A stretch of DNA of 64,000 nucleotides. Source: Oscillospiraceae bacterium. GTDB lineage: Bacteria; Bacillota; Clostridia; Oscillospirales; Oscillospiraceae. Position numbers and translations under genes: made by a program. Positions 37,498-47,246 of this stretch are shown here, piece after piece; positions within the stretch are counted from its first letter, which is position 1, and each line of letters begins with the position of its first letter. The stretch spans positions 113,185 through 177,184 of the forward strand of contig CADCKQ010000004.1 of NCBI GenBank assembly GCA_902802045.1, in the 5' to 3' direction. The notes below the pieces were generated by a model that saw only the letters and a program-made list of their open reading frames with translations, made no database searches and was not told the origin of the DNA.

Positions 37498-38791
37498 ACA
37501 ACTCTACAGCGAAAAACTCGTATCTGCCGAAAAACTTGCCGAGCGTCTGGAGAGCGGATGGGTCATCGGAATGGATAACGCCGCCTCTCAAACGCCTGCT
37601 ATAATGGAGGCTTTTACCGAAAAGGTAAAAAACAGCGACTTGAAGGGAATAAAGGTACATACGATGCTTGATGTGTACCCGTATGAGTTCTACGCAAGCA
37701 ATGCACTTGACGGGAAGATCAACGGGGTCAGCTGGTTTTCAAGCGCAGGCTCCAGAAAAGCGGTGAACGGCGGATATGCTGATTTTATTCCGAATTACTA
37801 CAGAGATACGCCGAAACTGATAAGAGAGAACTATGATTACGACGCCTTCTGTGTTGCCGTATCGCCGATGGACAGCCACGGATATTTCAGTCTTGCGACG
37901 ACGGCTTCATACTCAGAGGCCATGATCGATAAAGCCAGGAGGATATTTGTCGAGGTAAACGTGAATCAGCCGAGATGCCTTTGCGGACTGCAGCTTCATG
38001 TTTCACAGGTCGATGCTATCGTAGAAAACAATATTGAGCTTCCCGTGCTTCCTCCGGTCAAACTGGACGATGTCAGCATTACAATAGGCAATCTCATCGC
38101 TGAGCAGATCAGGGACGGGAGCTGCATACAGCTCGGTATCGGAGCTATTCCGGATGCTACAGGTATGGCACTTAAATCAAAGCACGATCTCGGTATCCAT
38201 ACCGAGATGTTTACGGATTCCATGGTCGAGCTTCTCAATTGCGGGGCTGTCAACAACAGCAGAAAACAGATCCACAGAGGAAAGACCGTTACGACTTTCG
38301 CGTTCGGCTCGAAGAGGATATATGATTATATAAACGATAATCCTTCAATAGAGATATTGCCCGTTGACTATGTTAACGACCCTGATGTCATCTGCAAAAA
38401 CGACAATATGGTCTCCATAAATGCAGCCATAGAAGTGGATTTCTGGGGCCAGGTCTGTTCCGAATCGGTCGGAACAAAACAGATGTCCGGCTCCGGCGGG
38501 CAGATAGATTATGTCAGAGGTGCCTGCCAGTCCAAAGGAGGACAGAGCTTCATAGCTTTCACGTCCACGGCAAAGAACGGTACTATAAGCAAGATCAGAC
38601 CTTCTCTCGCGACAGGGGCTGTATGCACTACCAGCAAAAATGACGTCGACAATATAGTAACCGAGTACGGGATCGCTAAGCTGAGAGGCAGGAGCCTGGC
38701 GGAACGCACAAAGCAGCTCATAGCCATCGCTCATCCGGATTTCAGGGATGAACTCCGCTTCGAAGCAAGAAAACGCGGAATCCTGGTATGA
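37484..38791 (+). CDS. Acetyl-CoA hydrolase/CoA-transferase family protein
   Basis: 435 residues, the length of 4-hydroxybutyrate or butyryl-CoA:acetate CoA-transferases, which move CoA between acyl groups during butyrate or related fermentation. The catalytic Glu is in LGIHTEMFTDSMV (about residue 243), with LGIGAIPDATG before it and the oxyanion/CoA-site glycine motif MSGSGGQIDYVRGACQSKGG (about 343-362). Specificity cannot be read from sequence. It overlaps the HAD phosphatase gene and is overlapped (ATGA) by rsmG. Confidence 0.85.
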   Translation: MENFKQLYSEKLVSAEKLAERLESGWVIGMDNAASQTPAIMEAFTEKVKNSDLKGIKVHTMLDVYPYEFYASNALDGKINGVSWFSSAGSRKAVNGGYADFIPNYYRDTPKLIRENYDYDAFCVAVSPMDSHGYFSLATTASYSEAMIDKARRIFVEVNVNQPRCLCGLQLHVSQVDAIVENNIELPVLPPVKLDDVSITIGNLIAEQIRDGSCIQLGIGAIPDATGMALKSKHDLGIHTEMFTDSMVELLNCGAVNNSRKQIHRGKTVTTFAFGSKRIYDYINDNPSIEILPVDYVNDPDVICKNDNMVSINAAIEVDFWGQVCSESVGTKQMSGSGGQIDYVRGACQSKGGQSFIAFTSTAKNGTISKIRPSLATGAVCTTSKNDVDNIVTEYGIAKLRGRSLAERTKQLIAIAHPDFRDELRFEARKRGILV

Positions 38792-39495
38792 GGCTTGAAG
38801 AGATACTGAGAGAAAGCTTTGATAAGCTGGCTCTCCCTTCAGGTGAAGATATCCTTAAAAGATACAGGGTCTATTACGACTTTCTGAGTGAAAAAAATGA
38901 AGTCATGAACCTTACCGCCATCAGCGGCGAGGAGGACAGTGCAAACCTTCATTTTATCGACAGCGCGGCGCTTTTGAATTTCGAGGATTTCAAAGACAAG
39001 AAAGTCATAGATATAGGTACCGGCGCCGGATTTCCCGGAATGTGTCTGAAAATATCAGAGCCTTCCGTAGACCTTACGCTGCTTGACAGCCTCGATAAAC
39101 GGGTAAATTTCCTGTCCGGTCTGTGTGAGAAGCTGGAGATCAGAGATGTAAAATGTACCCACGCGAGAGCAGAGGAGATACCTGATGATCTGAGAGAAAG
39201 CTTCGATATTGCCGTCTCGAGAGCTGTAGGCAGGCTGAATGTTCTGTGCGAGATGTGTCTTCCGTATGTCAAGCCCGGAGGCTGCTTCATAGCCATGAAG
39301 GGTCCGGATCCGGAACAGGAGATCTCTGAAGCGATAAACGCTGTGAAGCTCCTGGGCGGAGAGCTTGAGAAAACGGTGAAATACGAGGCCGGAAATTCAG
39401 GAGCTGTCCATTCTGCAGTAATAGTAAGAAAAAGATCTCATACTCCGAAAAAGTATCCGAGACGATGGGCACAGATTAAGAAGTCCCCGCTCTGA
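38788..39495 (+). CDS. rsmG: 16S rRNA (guanine527-N7)-methyltransferase
   Basis: 235 residues. SAM-dependent methylation of G527 in the 530 loop. Motifs: NEVMNLTAIS, VIDIGTGAGFPGMCLKI (SAM loop), LLDSLDKRVNFL, SRAVGRLNVLCEMCLPYVKP and KKYPRRWAQIKKSPL at the end. Start codon overlaps the CoA-transferase stop. In many bacteria rsmG is beside mnmG and parA near the origin; here it follows metabolic genes. Confidence 0.94.
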   Translation: MRLEEILRESFDKLALPSGEDILKRYRVYYDFLSEKNEVMNLTAISGEEDSANLHFIDSAALLNFEDFKDKKVIDIGTGAGFPGMCLKISEPSVDLTLLDSLDKRVNFLSGLCEKLEIRDVKCTHARAEEIPDDLRESFDIAVSRAVGRLNVLCEMCLPYVKPGGCFIAMKGPDPEQEISEAINAVKLLGGELEKTVKYEAGNSGAVHSAVIVRKRSHTPKKYPRRWAQIKKSPL

Positions 39496-39502
39496 GGAAT
39501 AA

Positions 39503-39546
39503 TAAAAGACAAGAGGCACAGCAATAATTGTGCCTCTTGTCTTTTA
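39503..39546. terminator. Bidirectional terminator
   Basis: Near-perfect 18-bp stem (39503-39520 with 39529-39546), 8-nt loop, A- and T-runs at the base. Between rsmG and the convergent ireB-like gene. Confidence 0.88.
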
Positions 39547-39565
39547 AACTGTCTGAAATGCCGGC

Positions 39566-39817
39566 TTATTCTTTCCCGAGATAGTTTTTGACAAGCTCCT
39601 GAAGCAGCTCGTCCCTGTCTATTTTGCATATTAAAGTACGGGCGCTGTTGTAGTTTGTAATGTATGTAGGATCTTCAGAAAGAATATATCCGACGATCTG
39701 GTTTATCGGATTGTAGCCCTTCAGAACCAACGAATTGTATACCGAAAGCAGGATCTCATGCATTTCGGATTTTGAATCCATCGCTCTAAATTTTTTGGTG
39801 GCATCCGTAATTTCCAT
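39566..39817 (-). CDS. IreB family regulatory phosphoprotein
   Basis: 83 residues. IreB is a substrate of the IreK/PrkC Ser/Thr kinase and affects cell-wall antibiotic tolerance in Enterococcus. The signature [20 protein letters not shown] followed by [20 protein letters not shown] is clear, and the N-terminal TDATKKFRA supplies the Thr-rich phosphorylation region. The GGAGGGG ribosome site sets the start at 39817. It lies just downstream of pheT; no kinase gene is in the window. Confidence 0.93.
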   Translation of the reverse strand: MEITDATKKFRAMDSKSEMHEILLSVYNSLVLKGYNPINQIVGYILSEDPTYITNYNSARTLICKIDRDELLQELVKNYLGKE

Positions 39818-39892
39818 ATTGTCCCCTCCGATCATATTTTTCATTGATTTTATTATATCAAATAGCTGAGCCAAGTAAAGAATTTATTGTAT

Positions 39893-42289
39893 TTAACGTA
39901 TAACAGCTCCGAACTCGCTGTCAAGTGCCTTCAGAATAGCAGCAACAGTCTTTTCGGCGTCTTCGTCTGTGAGAGTATGGTCATCCGAACGCATCGTGAG
40001 AGAGAAAGCTACAGACTTCCTGCCCTCGGCAATATGGTGGCCGGTATATACATCGAAAAGTTCGCAATTCTTCAGATATTCTCCGCCGCTTCTGATTATG
40101 CATTCCTCAAGATCTCCGACAGGGATCTTAATGTCGCAGATCAGAGCTATATCTCTTGTGACAGAGGGGAATCTGGGCAATGGCTTATAGACGGGCAGCG
40201 CGCCTTTATGCTCAAACAGGGCATCAAAGCTCAGCTCCGCGCAGTAAACTTCACAGTCGAGCCCGTAGTTTGCGCAGACAGACGGATTGATCTGCCCGAG
40301 AATGCCGATGCAGCTGTCTCCTGCCCATACTTCGGCACATCTGCCGGGATGATAGGAGGGATTGTCCTTCTTGGCAGTATACTTTATTTTGGCCGTATCT
40401 CCGACTCTGAGCCCTTTCAGGATCGCCTCAACATTGCCTTTTAAAGTGAAGAAATCCACACCATCCCCATACATACCGAGAGATACGATCTTCGGCTCAT
40501 CCGCAAGTCCGTCGTCCCGCTTGAGATAGATCCTGCCGATCTCATACAGAGAGGCTGCCTTATTTCTGAAATTGAAGTTTCTGGTTATTATCTCGAGCAT
40601 GGAGGGGAGGATCGTAGTGCGCATAATGGAGGTATCCTCTCCAAGCGGATTGAGTATCCTGAGGCTGTCTCTGAGCGGAGAGTCGGAAGGCAGGTTTATC
40701 TTGTCATAGTATGAAGCACTGATAAACGAATAAGTGATTATCTCGTCCATTCCAAGGCTCCGGCAGATCTCTCCGATCTTGTTTTCACAGAGCTGGGAAT
40801 CGGTATAGCCGCCGCATTTATTGATTGCGCCCGAGAATTTGACAGGGATCTCATTGTATCCGAAGAACCTTGCAACTTCCTCGGCAAGATCGCTGTAATG
40901 CTCGACGTCTCCTCTCCAGGAGGGGACCAGGACATTATCTTTGTCGAAGCCGAATCCCAGATCGAGGAGGATCCTGCGCATCTCATCCTCGGAGACATCA
41001 GTTCCGAGAAGAGCGTTGATCTTTCCCGGTTCAAGTTTGACGCTTGTCTTTTTTATTTCGTTCGGAACGACATCTATAATGCCCTCTACGACTTCACCTG
41101 CTCCGAGAAGCTCTATGAGCTCACAGGCCCTCTGGACCGCCTTTATCGTGTTCTCGGGGTCAAGACCCTTCTCATATCTCGAGGAGGCATCGGTCCTCAT
41201 GCCGAGAGCGGTCGCTGTCCTTCTTACTGAAGGCCCGTTGAAGTTGGCGCTTTCAAACAGGACCATCGCGGTATCGCCGACGATCTCGCTGTTGGCTCCG
41301 CCCATGACTCCGGCAACACAGATGGGTTTGTCGGTGTCACAGATGCAGAGCATGTTTTCGCTTAAAGCTCTTTCGTTCCCGTCAAGAGTCTGTATGGACT
41401 CTCCTTTCTTTGCCCGGCGTATATGCACTTCTCCGTTGTTAACGCAGGAGAAGTCAAAAGCATGCATGGGCTGGCCGTATTCGAGCATGACATAGTTCGT
41501 GATGTCGACGATGTTGTTTATAGGTCTCATGCCCGCATTTCTGATACGCTCGCGCATCCAGGCGGGAGAAGGGGCAATCTTTACGTTTTTTACCATTCTG
41601 GCAGTGTATCTCGGGCAGAGCTCGGGGTCCTCAATGATGATCTTGGCCATATCGTTGATATTGCCGCCTGCTTTGGCTTCAACAACAGGGGTGTGAAGCT
41701 TGAGCTCCTTACCGAAAGTAACGGCCGCTTCTCTTGCAAGCCCTATGACGCAGAGACAGTCGGGACGGTTCGGGGTGATCTCAAATTCCACAACATGGTC
41801 ATCCATGCCTATCAGCCTGCCGATATCGTCTCCGGGGGCACAGTCTTCTTCAATTATCCATATCCCGTTTTCAATCGCATAGGGGTAGTCGTGCAGAGTA
41901 AGGCCGAGCTCCTTTAAAGAGCAGAGCATGCCGTCGGATTCCACGCCGCGAAGGATCGAGGAGTGTATCTCGGTCCCGTCGGGGAGAATGGATCCGTCCA
42001 GAGCTGCCGGAACGATATCGCCGGTCTTTACATTCTGGGCGCCCGTAACTATCTGAACAGGGGAGTCTTTTCCCACGTCGACCATACATACAAACATATG
42101 ATCGCTGTCGGGGTGCTTCTCCATGGAAATTACCCTGCCCGCGACGACATTTCTTATTTTTTTCGAAAGATCTTCAGTGATCTCGACCTTGGATCCGGAG
42201 ACCGTCATGGCCTCGGCAAACTCGCGGTCTTTATATTCATCAAGGCTTACATCGACAAATTCGTTAAGCCATTTTCTGGAAAGCAGCAT
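39893..42289 (-). CDS. pheT: Phenylalanine-tRNA ligase beta subunit
   Basis: 798 residues, full length. Domain order: N-terminal tRNA-binding OB fold (about 40-150, with EKHPDSDHMFVCMVDVG), B3/B4 editing domain (about 210-385, IEFEITPNRPDCL and QPMHAFDF), B5 (about 400-470), the catalytic-like core, and the C-terminal ferredoxin-fold anticodon-binding domain (about 705-797, PLPRFPSVTRDIALICD). Editing of mis-charged Tyr is expected. Follows pheS by 14 bp in the same operon. Confidence 0.95.
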   Translation of the reverse strand: MLLSRKWLNEFVDVSLDEYKDREFAEAMTVSGSKVEITEDLSKKIRNVVAGRVISMEKHPDSDHMFVCMVDVGKDSPVQIVTGAQNVKTGDIVPAALDGSILPDGTEIHSSILRGVESDGMLCSLKELGLTLHDYPYAIENGIWIIEEDCAPGDDIGRLIGMDDHVVEFEITPNRPDCLCVIGLAREAAVTFGKELKLHTPVVEAKAGGNINDMAKIIIEDPELCPRYTARMVKNVKIAPSPAWMRERIRNAGMRPINNIVDITNYVMLEYGQPMHAFDFSCVNNGEVHIRRAKKGESIQTLDGNERALSENMLCICDTDKPICVAGVMGGANSEIVGDTAMVLFESANFNGPSVRRTATALGMRTDASSRYEKGLDPENTIKAVQRACELIELLGAGEVVEGIIDVVPNEIKKTSVKLEPGKINALLGTDVSEDEMRRILLDLGFGFDKDNVLVPSWRGDVEHYSDLAEEVARFFGYNEIPVKFSGAINKCGGYTDSQLCENKIGEICRSLGMDEIITYSFISASYYDKINLPSDSPLRDSLRILNPLGEDTSIMRTTILPSMLEIITRNFNFRNKAASLYEIGRIYLKRDDGLADEPKIVSLGMYGDGVDFFTLKGNVEAILKGLRVGDTAKIKYTAKKDNPSYHPGRCAEVWAGDSCIGILGQINPSVCANYGLDCEVYCAELSFDALFEHKGALPVYKPLPRFPSVTRDIALICDIKIPVGDLEECIIRSGGEYLKNCELFDVYTGHHIAEGRKSVAFSLTMRSDDHTLTDEDAEKTVAAILKALDSEFGAVIR

Positions 42290-42303
42290 CTGTATTGCCT
42301 CCT

Positions 42304-43332
42304 TTAAAACTGTTCGAGGAAACGGACATCGTTTTCAAATATAAGCCTTAAGTCCGTGATCTTGTATTCGCCCATTGCCAGACGTTCAAGTCCCATGCCG
42401 AAAGCCCATCCGCTGTATACGTCAGGGTCTATCCCGCATCCCGCCAGGACTTTAGGGTGAACCATACCGGCGCCGAGGATCTCTATCCAGCCTTCGCCTT
42501 TGCAGGTCGGGCAGCCCTTGCCTCCGCACTTGTGACATCTTATGTCCATCTCACAGCTGGGTTCCGTAAACGGGAAGTGGTGCGGGCGGAAACGCGTGAC
42601 GGTCCCTTCTCCGTAGAGCTTTTCAACGACCAGATTCAGTGTGGCCTTGAGATCCGCCATCGTGATGCCTTTGTCTATGACCATGCCTTCGATCTGATGG
42701 AACATGGGTGAGTGGGTGGCATCCACCTCGTCTTTTCTGTAGACACGCCCTGGAGCGATCATCCTTATCGGAACATCTCTTGTAAGCATCGTCCTCACCT
42801 GCATCGGAGAAGTCTGGGTCCTGAGGCAGATGCTGCTGTCATCTTTGAAGTAAAATGTGTCGGTCCATTCGCGGGACGGGTGGCTCTCGTCGATGTTGAG
42901 CATGGTGAAATTATATTTCGAAAGTTCGACCTCCGGTCCGTCCACTATCTCGAAGCCCATGCCTATAAAGATGTCCTTTATCTGGTCCAGGACATTGTAC
43001 ATCGGGTGTTTATGGCCTTCCTTGACATCCTTCCCCGGCATGGTGACATCGACGGTCTCGGATTCGAGCTTCAGAGCCATTCTTACAGCTTCAAGATCTT
43101 TCCTGCGCTGATCGAGTGCCTCTTCTATATCACTGCGGAGCCTGTTGGCTATCTGGCCCATCACAGGTCTTTCCTCGGGGGAGAGACTGCCCATCTGTTT
43201 TAAGATCGCCGTGAGCTCGCCTTTCTTTCCGAGATATTTAATACGCATAGCTTCGAGGCTTTCGACGTTCTCAGCCTTGAGTATCGCGCCGATCGCGGTG
43301 TCGCGAAGCTGCTGCATCATATCTTTCATCAT
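42304..43332 (-). CDS. pheS: Phenylalanine-tRNA ligase alpha subunit
   Basis: 342 residues. Class II synthetase core with the coiled-coil N-terminus (about 1-90), motif 2 region (FHQIEGMVIDKGI and FRPHHFPFTEPSCE), the CHKCGGKGCPTCKGEGWIEI segment with its Cys pairs, and motif 3 GMGLERLAMGEYKI. Start at 43332 is set by a GGAGG ribosome site 10 nt upstream; the frame extends to 43392. Heterotetramer with PheT. No T-box leader is present in the 170 bp before it. Confidence 0.95.
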   Translation of the reverse strand: MMKDMMQQLRDTAIGAILKAENVESLEAMRIKYLGKKGELTAILKQMGSLSPEERPVMGQIANRLRSDIEEALDQRRKDLEAVRMALKLESETVDVTMPGKDVKEGHKHPMYNVLDQIKDIFIGMGFEIVDGPEVELSKYNFTMLNIDESHPSREWTDTFYFKDDSSICLRTQTSPMQVRTMLTRDVPIRMIAPGRVYRKDEVDATHSPMFHQIEGMVIDKGITMADLKATLNLVVEKLYGEGTVTRFRPHHFPFTEPSCEMDIRCHKCGGKGCPTCKGEGWIEILGAGMVHPKVLAGCGIDPDVYSGWAFGMGLERLAMGEYKITDLRLIFENDVRFLEQF

Positions 43333-43363
43333 AATTGAAGCGCCTCCAAAAAAGATATTCACT

Positions 43364-43392
43364 AATTTAACACTAAACAATACAAATGGCAA
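43364..43392 (-). promoter_or_regulatory. pheST promoter
   Basis: On the minus strand TTGCCA (43392-43387), 17-bp spacer, TAAATT (43369-43364) preceded by a TG extension. Confidence 0.6.
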
Positions 43393-43456
43393 GGCTTTTA
43401 AGCACCTGCGCCGAAATAATCGTTACGATCGCAGCACCTTAAACGGTGCCCGGCAG

Positions 43457-43485
43457 ATTGACTAAATCCCGCTTCGGGAATATAA
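43457..43485 (+). promoter_or_regulatory. alr promoter
   Basis: TTGACT (43457-43462), 17-bp spacer, TATAAT (43480-43485). The spacer holds a short CCCG-CTT-CGGG dyad. Confidence 0.75.
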
Positions 43486-43504
43486 TCCGTTTCGAGGTGG
43501 AGAT

Positions 43505-44653
43505 ATGGATGAATTGAAATTTAACACCAAAAGGACCTGGGCAGAGATAGATCTCAACGCGGTGAGGGATAATTACATGGCGATCAGAAGATCGCTGCCC
43601 GATGACTGCAGATTTCTCGGAGTTGTAAAAGCCAACGCGTACGGGCACGGAGCGCTCGAGGTATCCTCGCTTCTGCAGGAATGCGGAGCGGATTATCTCG
43701 CCGTCTCTTGTCTGGATGAGGCACTCGACCTGAGAGAGGGCGGGATCAGCATGCCGATCCTGATACTGGGGCACACGCCTGCCGAATACACCGGTCTGCT
43801 GATAGAGAACAATATAACCCAGACGGTGACCTGTCTTGCCAAGGCCTGTGAATACTCGGAGGCCTGTGCAAAACTCGGGAAATCATTAAAAGTACACCAC
43901 AAGATAGACACGGGCATGTCGCGTCTCGGGTACATCGTTTCCGGGGACTCGTTTGAGGAGGGGACCGACAATATAATCGAAAGCTGCCGCCTTCCGTATC
44001 TCATAAACGAGGGGATATATACCCATTTCGCTTCGTCGGACGAGTATACAGCCGATGCGGAGGAATACACTCTTAAGCAATTCGGGCTTTTCATGGCCGT
44101 GATCCGGGCAGTAAAGGAAAAAGGCGGGATCGAATTCGAGATAAGACACTGCGCCAACAGCGGAGCGGTGGTAAACTACCCGTACATGGCTCTCGATATG
44201 GTGCGCCCGGGATATCTGCTCTACGGATACGGGGATCCGGAAAACAGGATAGGTCTGAGGCCCTGCATGAGGCTTCTCACGACTATAAGCACGATAAAAC
44301 ACTATGCTCCGGGTACCTGTGTAAGCTACGGCAGGAAGTTTACGACAGACAGGCGCATGAGAGTCGGAGTTCTCGCCGCGGGTTACGCGGACGGGCTCCC
44401 GAGGGCGGCGTCCGGAAAGTGCAGTTTCAAAACCGCGGGCGGATACGCCAGGCAGATAGGAAGCATATGTATGGATATGTGCATGGCCGATCTTACCGAC
44501 CTGCCTGAGGCAGAGGTCGGGAGCGAGGTGGAGCTCTTCGGGCCGGAGAGCGATATTAACAAACTGGCCGAAGCTGCCTGTACTATCCCGTATGAGATCC
44601 TCTGCAGCGTGACAAAAAGAGTGCCGAGAATATACAAAAACCTCTCCGAATAA
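43505..44653 (+). CDS. alr: Alanine racemase
   Basis: 382 residues. PLP enzyme that makes D-alanine for peptidoglycan. Schiff-base Lys in GVVKANAYGHGA (about residue 41), IDTGMSRLG, the HCANSGA and DMVRPGYLLYGY phosphate-site segments, and the catalytic Tyr in CVSYGRKF (about 277). ASEKCSF-like Arg/Cys region and MCMADLTDLP are typical. GAGGTGGAG ribosome site; single gene with promoter and terminator, divergent from pheST. Confidence 0.95.
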   Translation: MDELKFNTKRTWAEIDLNAVRDNYMAIRRSLPDDCRFLGVVKANAYGHGALEVSSLLQECGADYLAVSCLDEALDLREGGISMPILILGHTPAEYTGLLIENNITQTVTCLAKACEYSEACAKLGKSLKVHHKIDTGMSRLGYIVSGDSFEEGTDNIIESCRLPYLINEGIYTHFASSDEYTADAEEYTLKQFGLFMAVIRAVKEKGGIEFEIRHCANSGAVVNYPYMALDMVRPGYLLYGYGDPENRIGLRPCMRLLTTISTIKHYAPGTCVSYGRKFTTDRRMRVGVLAAGYADGLPRAASGKCSFKTAGGYARQIGSICMDMCMADLTDLPEAEVGSEVELFGPESDINKLAEAACTIPYEILCSVTKRVPRIYKNLSE

Positions 44654-44673
44654 GAGAGGTTTTGTTTTTTTTA
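44637..44673 (+). terminator. alr terminator
   Basis: 8-bp stem AACCTCTC/GAGAGGTT (44639-44661) spanning the stop codon, then TTGT8. Confidence 0.8.
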
Positions 44674-44680
44674 TTGTTTT

Positions 44681-45091
44681 TCAGCCTTCGTCCGAGGTAA
44701 GGGCCTGCCAGCTCTGGGCTACGGCTTCCTGATCTATGTTTCCGTCAAAGGAGAAAGTGACGTTGCCTTCTTCATTTACGAAGTCCGAAAAGCCCGTGCC
44801 GGTACTCTGTGAACTGTAAGTATAATTGCTGAACTGGGAGGCTTCCGCCTGCAGATCGTTTTGGGCCGGTTCGTGATATCTCTGGAACGAGCATATCACG
44901 GCGCCGACAAACACTGCCAGGATACATACGAAGATCTCCACAGCCCACAGAAGATTCGGAATACCGCCTGAAAGAAGACCCCCGGAGGGGATCTTCTTCT
45001 GTTTTACGGGAACATTATAATACTGATCCTGTACAGGAGGGTATTCATCTTCATAGGGGTATTGCCCGTATGAAGAGTATTCCTCGTTCAT
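44681..45091 (-). CDS. Small membrane protein of unknown function
   Basis: 136 residues. A Tyr/Pro/Asp/Glu-rich cytoplasmic N-terminus (EEYSSYGQYPYEDEYPPVQD), one helix (LLWAVEIFVCILAVFVGAVI, about 47-66) and an acidic Gln/Ser-rich tail. No family recognised. Its ATG overlaps the stop of the EF-G-like gene (TGATG), so translation is coupled to it. The genes share a direction and probably a transcript, but no functional link is evident. Confidence 0.65.
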   Translation of the reverse strand: MNEEYSSYGQYPYEDEYPPVQDQYYNVPVKQKKIPSGGLLSGGIPNLLWAVEIFVCILAVFVGAVICSFQRYHEPAQNDLQAEASQFSNYTYSSQSTGTGFSDFVNEEGNVTFSFDGNIDQEAVAQSWQALTSDEG

Positions 45092-47109
45092 CAGTCGGCT
45101 TCAGCCTCAGCCTTGGCGTCGGCTATGACCTTCTGCTGTACATTGCCGGGAGCTTCTTCATAGCGTATGAACTTGCAGGTGAAGGAGCCGCGCCCCTGTG
45201 TCATGGAGCGGAGGTCTATCGTGTAGGAGCTCATCTCTGCCATGGGGACTTCGGCCTCGACTGTCTGCATGCCGTCTTCGGCGTTCATGCCGAGAACGGT
45301 GCCGCGTCTCTTGGAGCTGATATCGCTCATGATATCACCGAGGTTTGCATCGGGAATGGTTACCCTGAGAAGTCCGATGGGCTCGAGAATGGTCGGCTTC
45401 GCCTTGGGAATGCCGTCCTGGTAGGCAAGTCTGGCTGCCGTCTGGAAGGCCATATCGTTGGAGTCGACGGGGTGGTAGGAACCGTCGTAGAGAGTGGCTT
45501 TGAGTCCGACAAGAGGATAGCCCGCGAGCACGCCCTTCTGGACCGCGTTTCTGAGACCCTTCTCGACAGAGGGGAAGAAGTTCTTCGGAACTGCTCCGCC
45601 GAATACCTCTTCGGCAAAGATCATATCATCGGATTCCTCCTGAGGCTCGAAGCGGATCCATACATCACCGAACTGGCCGCTGCCGCCGGACTGCTTCTTG
45701 TGTCTGCCGTGTGCTTCGACTTTGGCTTTTATCTTCTCGCGGTACGCGACCTTGGCCGGGCTGAGCACGGTATCGACGCCGAATCTGGATTTGAGCTTGG
45801 AGCAGAGGACGTCTATCTGAATATCGCCTGCGCCGGAGATGACCATCTGATGGGTCTCCGCGTTGTTTTCGAGAGAGAAGGAAATATCCTCTTCGTTGAG
45901 TCTTGCAAGACCGCCGGCCACTTTGTCATCCTGGCCCTTTGTAACGGGGGAGATCGCCATCGAGTAGCAGGGCTCCGGAACGTCGATGAATTTGAATTCC
46001 TTCTCGGCCTTCGGATCGCAAACGCTGTCTCCGGTCTTCCAGTCCATCTTGCCGACGGCAACGATATCTCCGCAGACTGCTTCCTTGACCTCAACGGTCT
46101 TCTTGCCGCAGACGGTATAGAGTCTGCCGAGCTTGTCGTTGGAGGAGGCGCGGACATTTCGTAAAGTGAGGTCCGCGGTAACTTTGCCCTGGAGGACCTT
46201 GATGAAGCTGTACTTTCCGAACTGGTCGGATACGGTCTTGAATACCAGAGCCGCGACAGGGGCGTTCGGGTCGACTTCGTCGAACTCGGAAGGATCCGGA
46301 ACGTAATCGACTATGCCCTGCATGAAGGCCTGAGTTCCGATATTGGACATGGCGCTGACAGCAAATACGGGGAAGACAACTCTTTCGAGGAGGCCGGCTT
46401 TGATTCCTGCGACTGTATCCTCTTCGGAGAGCTCCATATCCTCAAAAAACTTCTCAGTGAGCTCGTCGGTAGCGCCGGCTGCAGTCTCCATCAGAGCTTC
46501 GCGAAGCTCTTCCGCCTTTGAAGAATCGGCTGAAGGAACAGCGATCTTCTCTGTCTTGCTGCCGTTTGTCTTGAAAGCGGCGTTGTGAACGAGGTCTATA
46601 ACTCCTTTGCCGTCGGAGGTCGGTGAAGTGACGGGGCAGACATAGCTGCCGTACTTGGCTTTGAGTGCGTCCAGAACAGCGTAGTAGTCGCCGTGCTCCT
46701 CATCACATTTGGAGATGCAGAACATGACGGGTTTGTTCGCTGCCTTGAGATATTTCCATGTACGCTCCGCACCGACGGTGATCCCGTCTTTCGCGCTCAA
46801 TACTATGACGCCGCAGTCCGCAACTCTGATAGCGGCAAGGGCATCGCCGGCAAAATCAAAAAATCCCGGGCAGTCCAGTATGTTTATTTTGCATCCGCCG
46901 AACTCGACGGGAGCAACTGCAGCCGATATCGAGATCTGGCGCTTGATCTCTTCAGCGTCGTAGTCGCATACGGTGTTTCCGTCCGTGACTTTGCCCTGAC
47001 GATCGGTGGCGCCGGTGAGATATAGCATGCTCTCTGCAAGACTGGTCTTACCGCTGTTGCCGTGCCCGAGCAGTGCAACGTTGCGGATCTTCTTTGTTTC
47101 GTAACTCAT
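45091..47109 (-). CDS. Elongation factor G-like GTPase (EF-G paralogue)
   Basis: 672 residues with the five-domain EF-G plan: G domain (about 8-270), domain II (about 290-370), III (about 380-450), IV (about 460-590) and V (about 595-665). P-loop is GHGNSGKTS. The G3 motif reads DCPGFFDF where translational GTPases have DTPGHVDF, so the catalytic His is Phe; G4 reads SKCD rather than NKMD. These fit the Clostridia/actinobacterial EF-G-like branch, which is separate from the true FusA. Role (ribosome rescue, recycling, stress) unknown. AGAGGA ribosome site. Confidence 0.85.
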   Translation of the reverse strand: MSYETKKIRNVALLGHGNSGKTSLAESMLYLTGATDRQGKVTDGNTVCDYDAEEIKRQISISAAVAPVEFGGCKINILDCPGFFDFAGDALAAIRVADCGVIVLSAKDGITVGAERTWKYLKAANKPVMFCISKCDEEHGDYYAVLDALKAKYGSYVCPVTSPTSDGKGVIDLVHNAAFKTNGSKTEKIAVPSADSSKAEELREALMETAAGATDELTEKFFEDMELSEEDTVAGIKAGLLERVVFPVFAVSAMSNIGTQAFMQGIVDYVPDPSEFDEVDPNAPVAALVFKTVSDQFGKYSFIKVLQGKVTADLTLRNVRASSNDKLGRLYTVCGKKTVEVKEAVCGDIVAVGKMDWKTGDSVCDPKAEKEFKFIDVPEPCYSMAISPVTKGQDDKVAGGLARLNEEDISFSLENNAETHQMVISGAGDIQIDVLCSKLKSRFGVDTVLSPAKVAYREKIKAKVEAHGRHKKQSGGSGQFGDVWIRFEPQEESDDMIFAEEVFGGAVPKNFFPSVEKGLRNAVQKGVLAGYPLVGLKATLYDGSYHPVDSNDMAFQTAARLAYQDGIPKAKPTILEPIGLLRVTIPDANLGDIMSDISSKRRGTVLGMNAEDGMQTVEAEVPMAEMSSYTIDLRSMTQGRGSFTCKFIRYEEAPGNVQQKVIADAKAEAEAD

Positions 47110-47246
47110 GTGTGATTCCTCTCTGTCCGAAATAATAATTATAATAATAAATAAGTTTGCAACAGATCTATTTTACACTAAGAGGGGGGACTTGGCAATA
47201 AAAATATTATCCCGAATGCCCCCTGAAAGGTGCTTAAAAAGACGCG

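Noticed and set aside
43333..43504. A T-box leader before pheS
   Set aside because: The gap is 172 bp shared by two divergent promoters and shows no T-box sequence or antiterminator pair.
45070..46164. Long open frame opposite the EF-G-like gene (364 codons), and others opposite ilvA, pheT and the primase
   Set aside because: They are antisense shadows of high-quality genes with clear domain content; their Arg/His/Asp/Gly-rich translations have no motifs and no ribosome sites.
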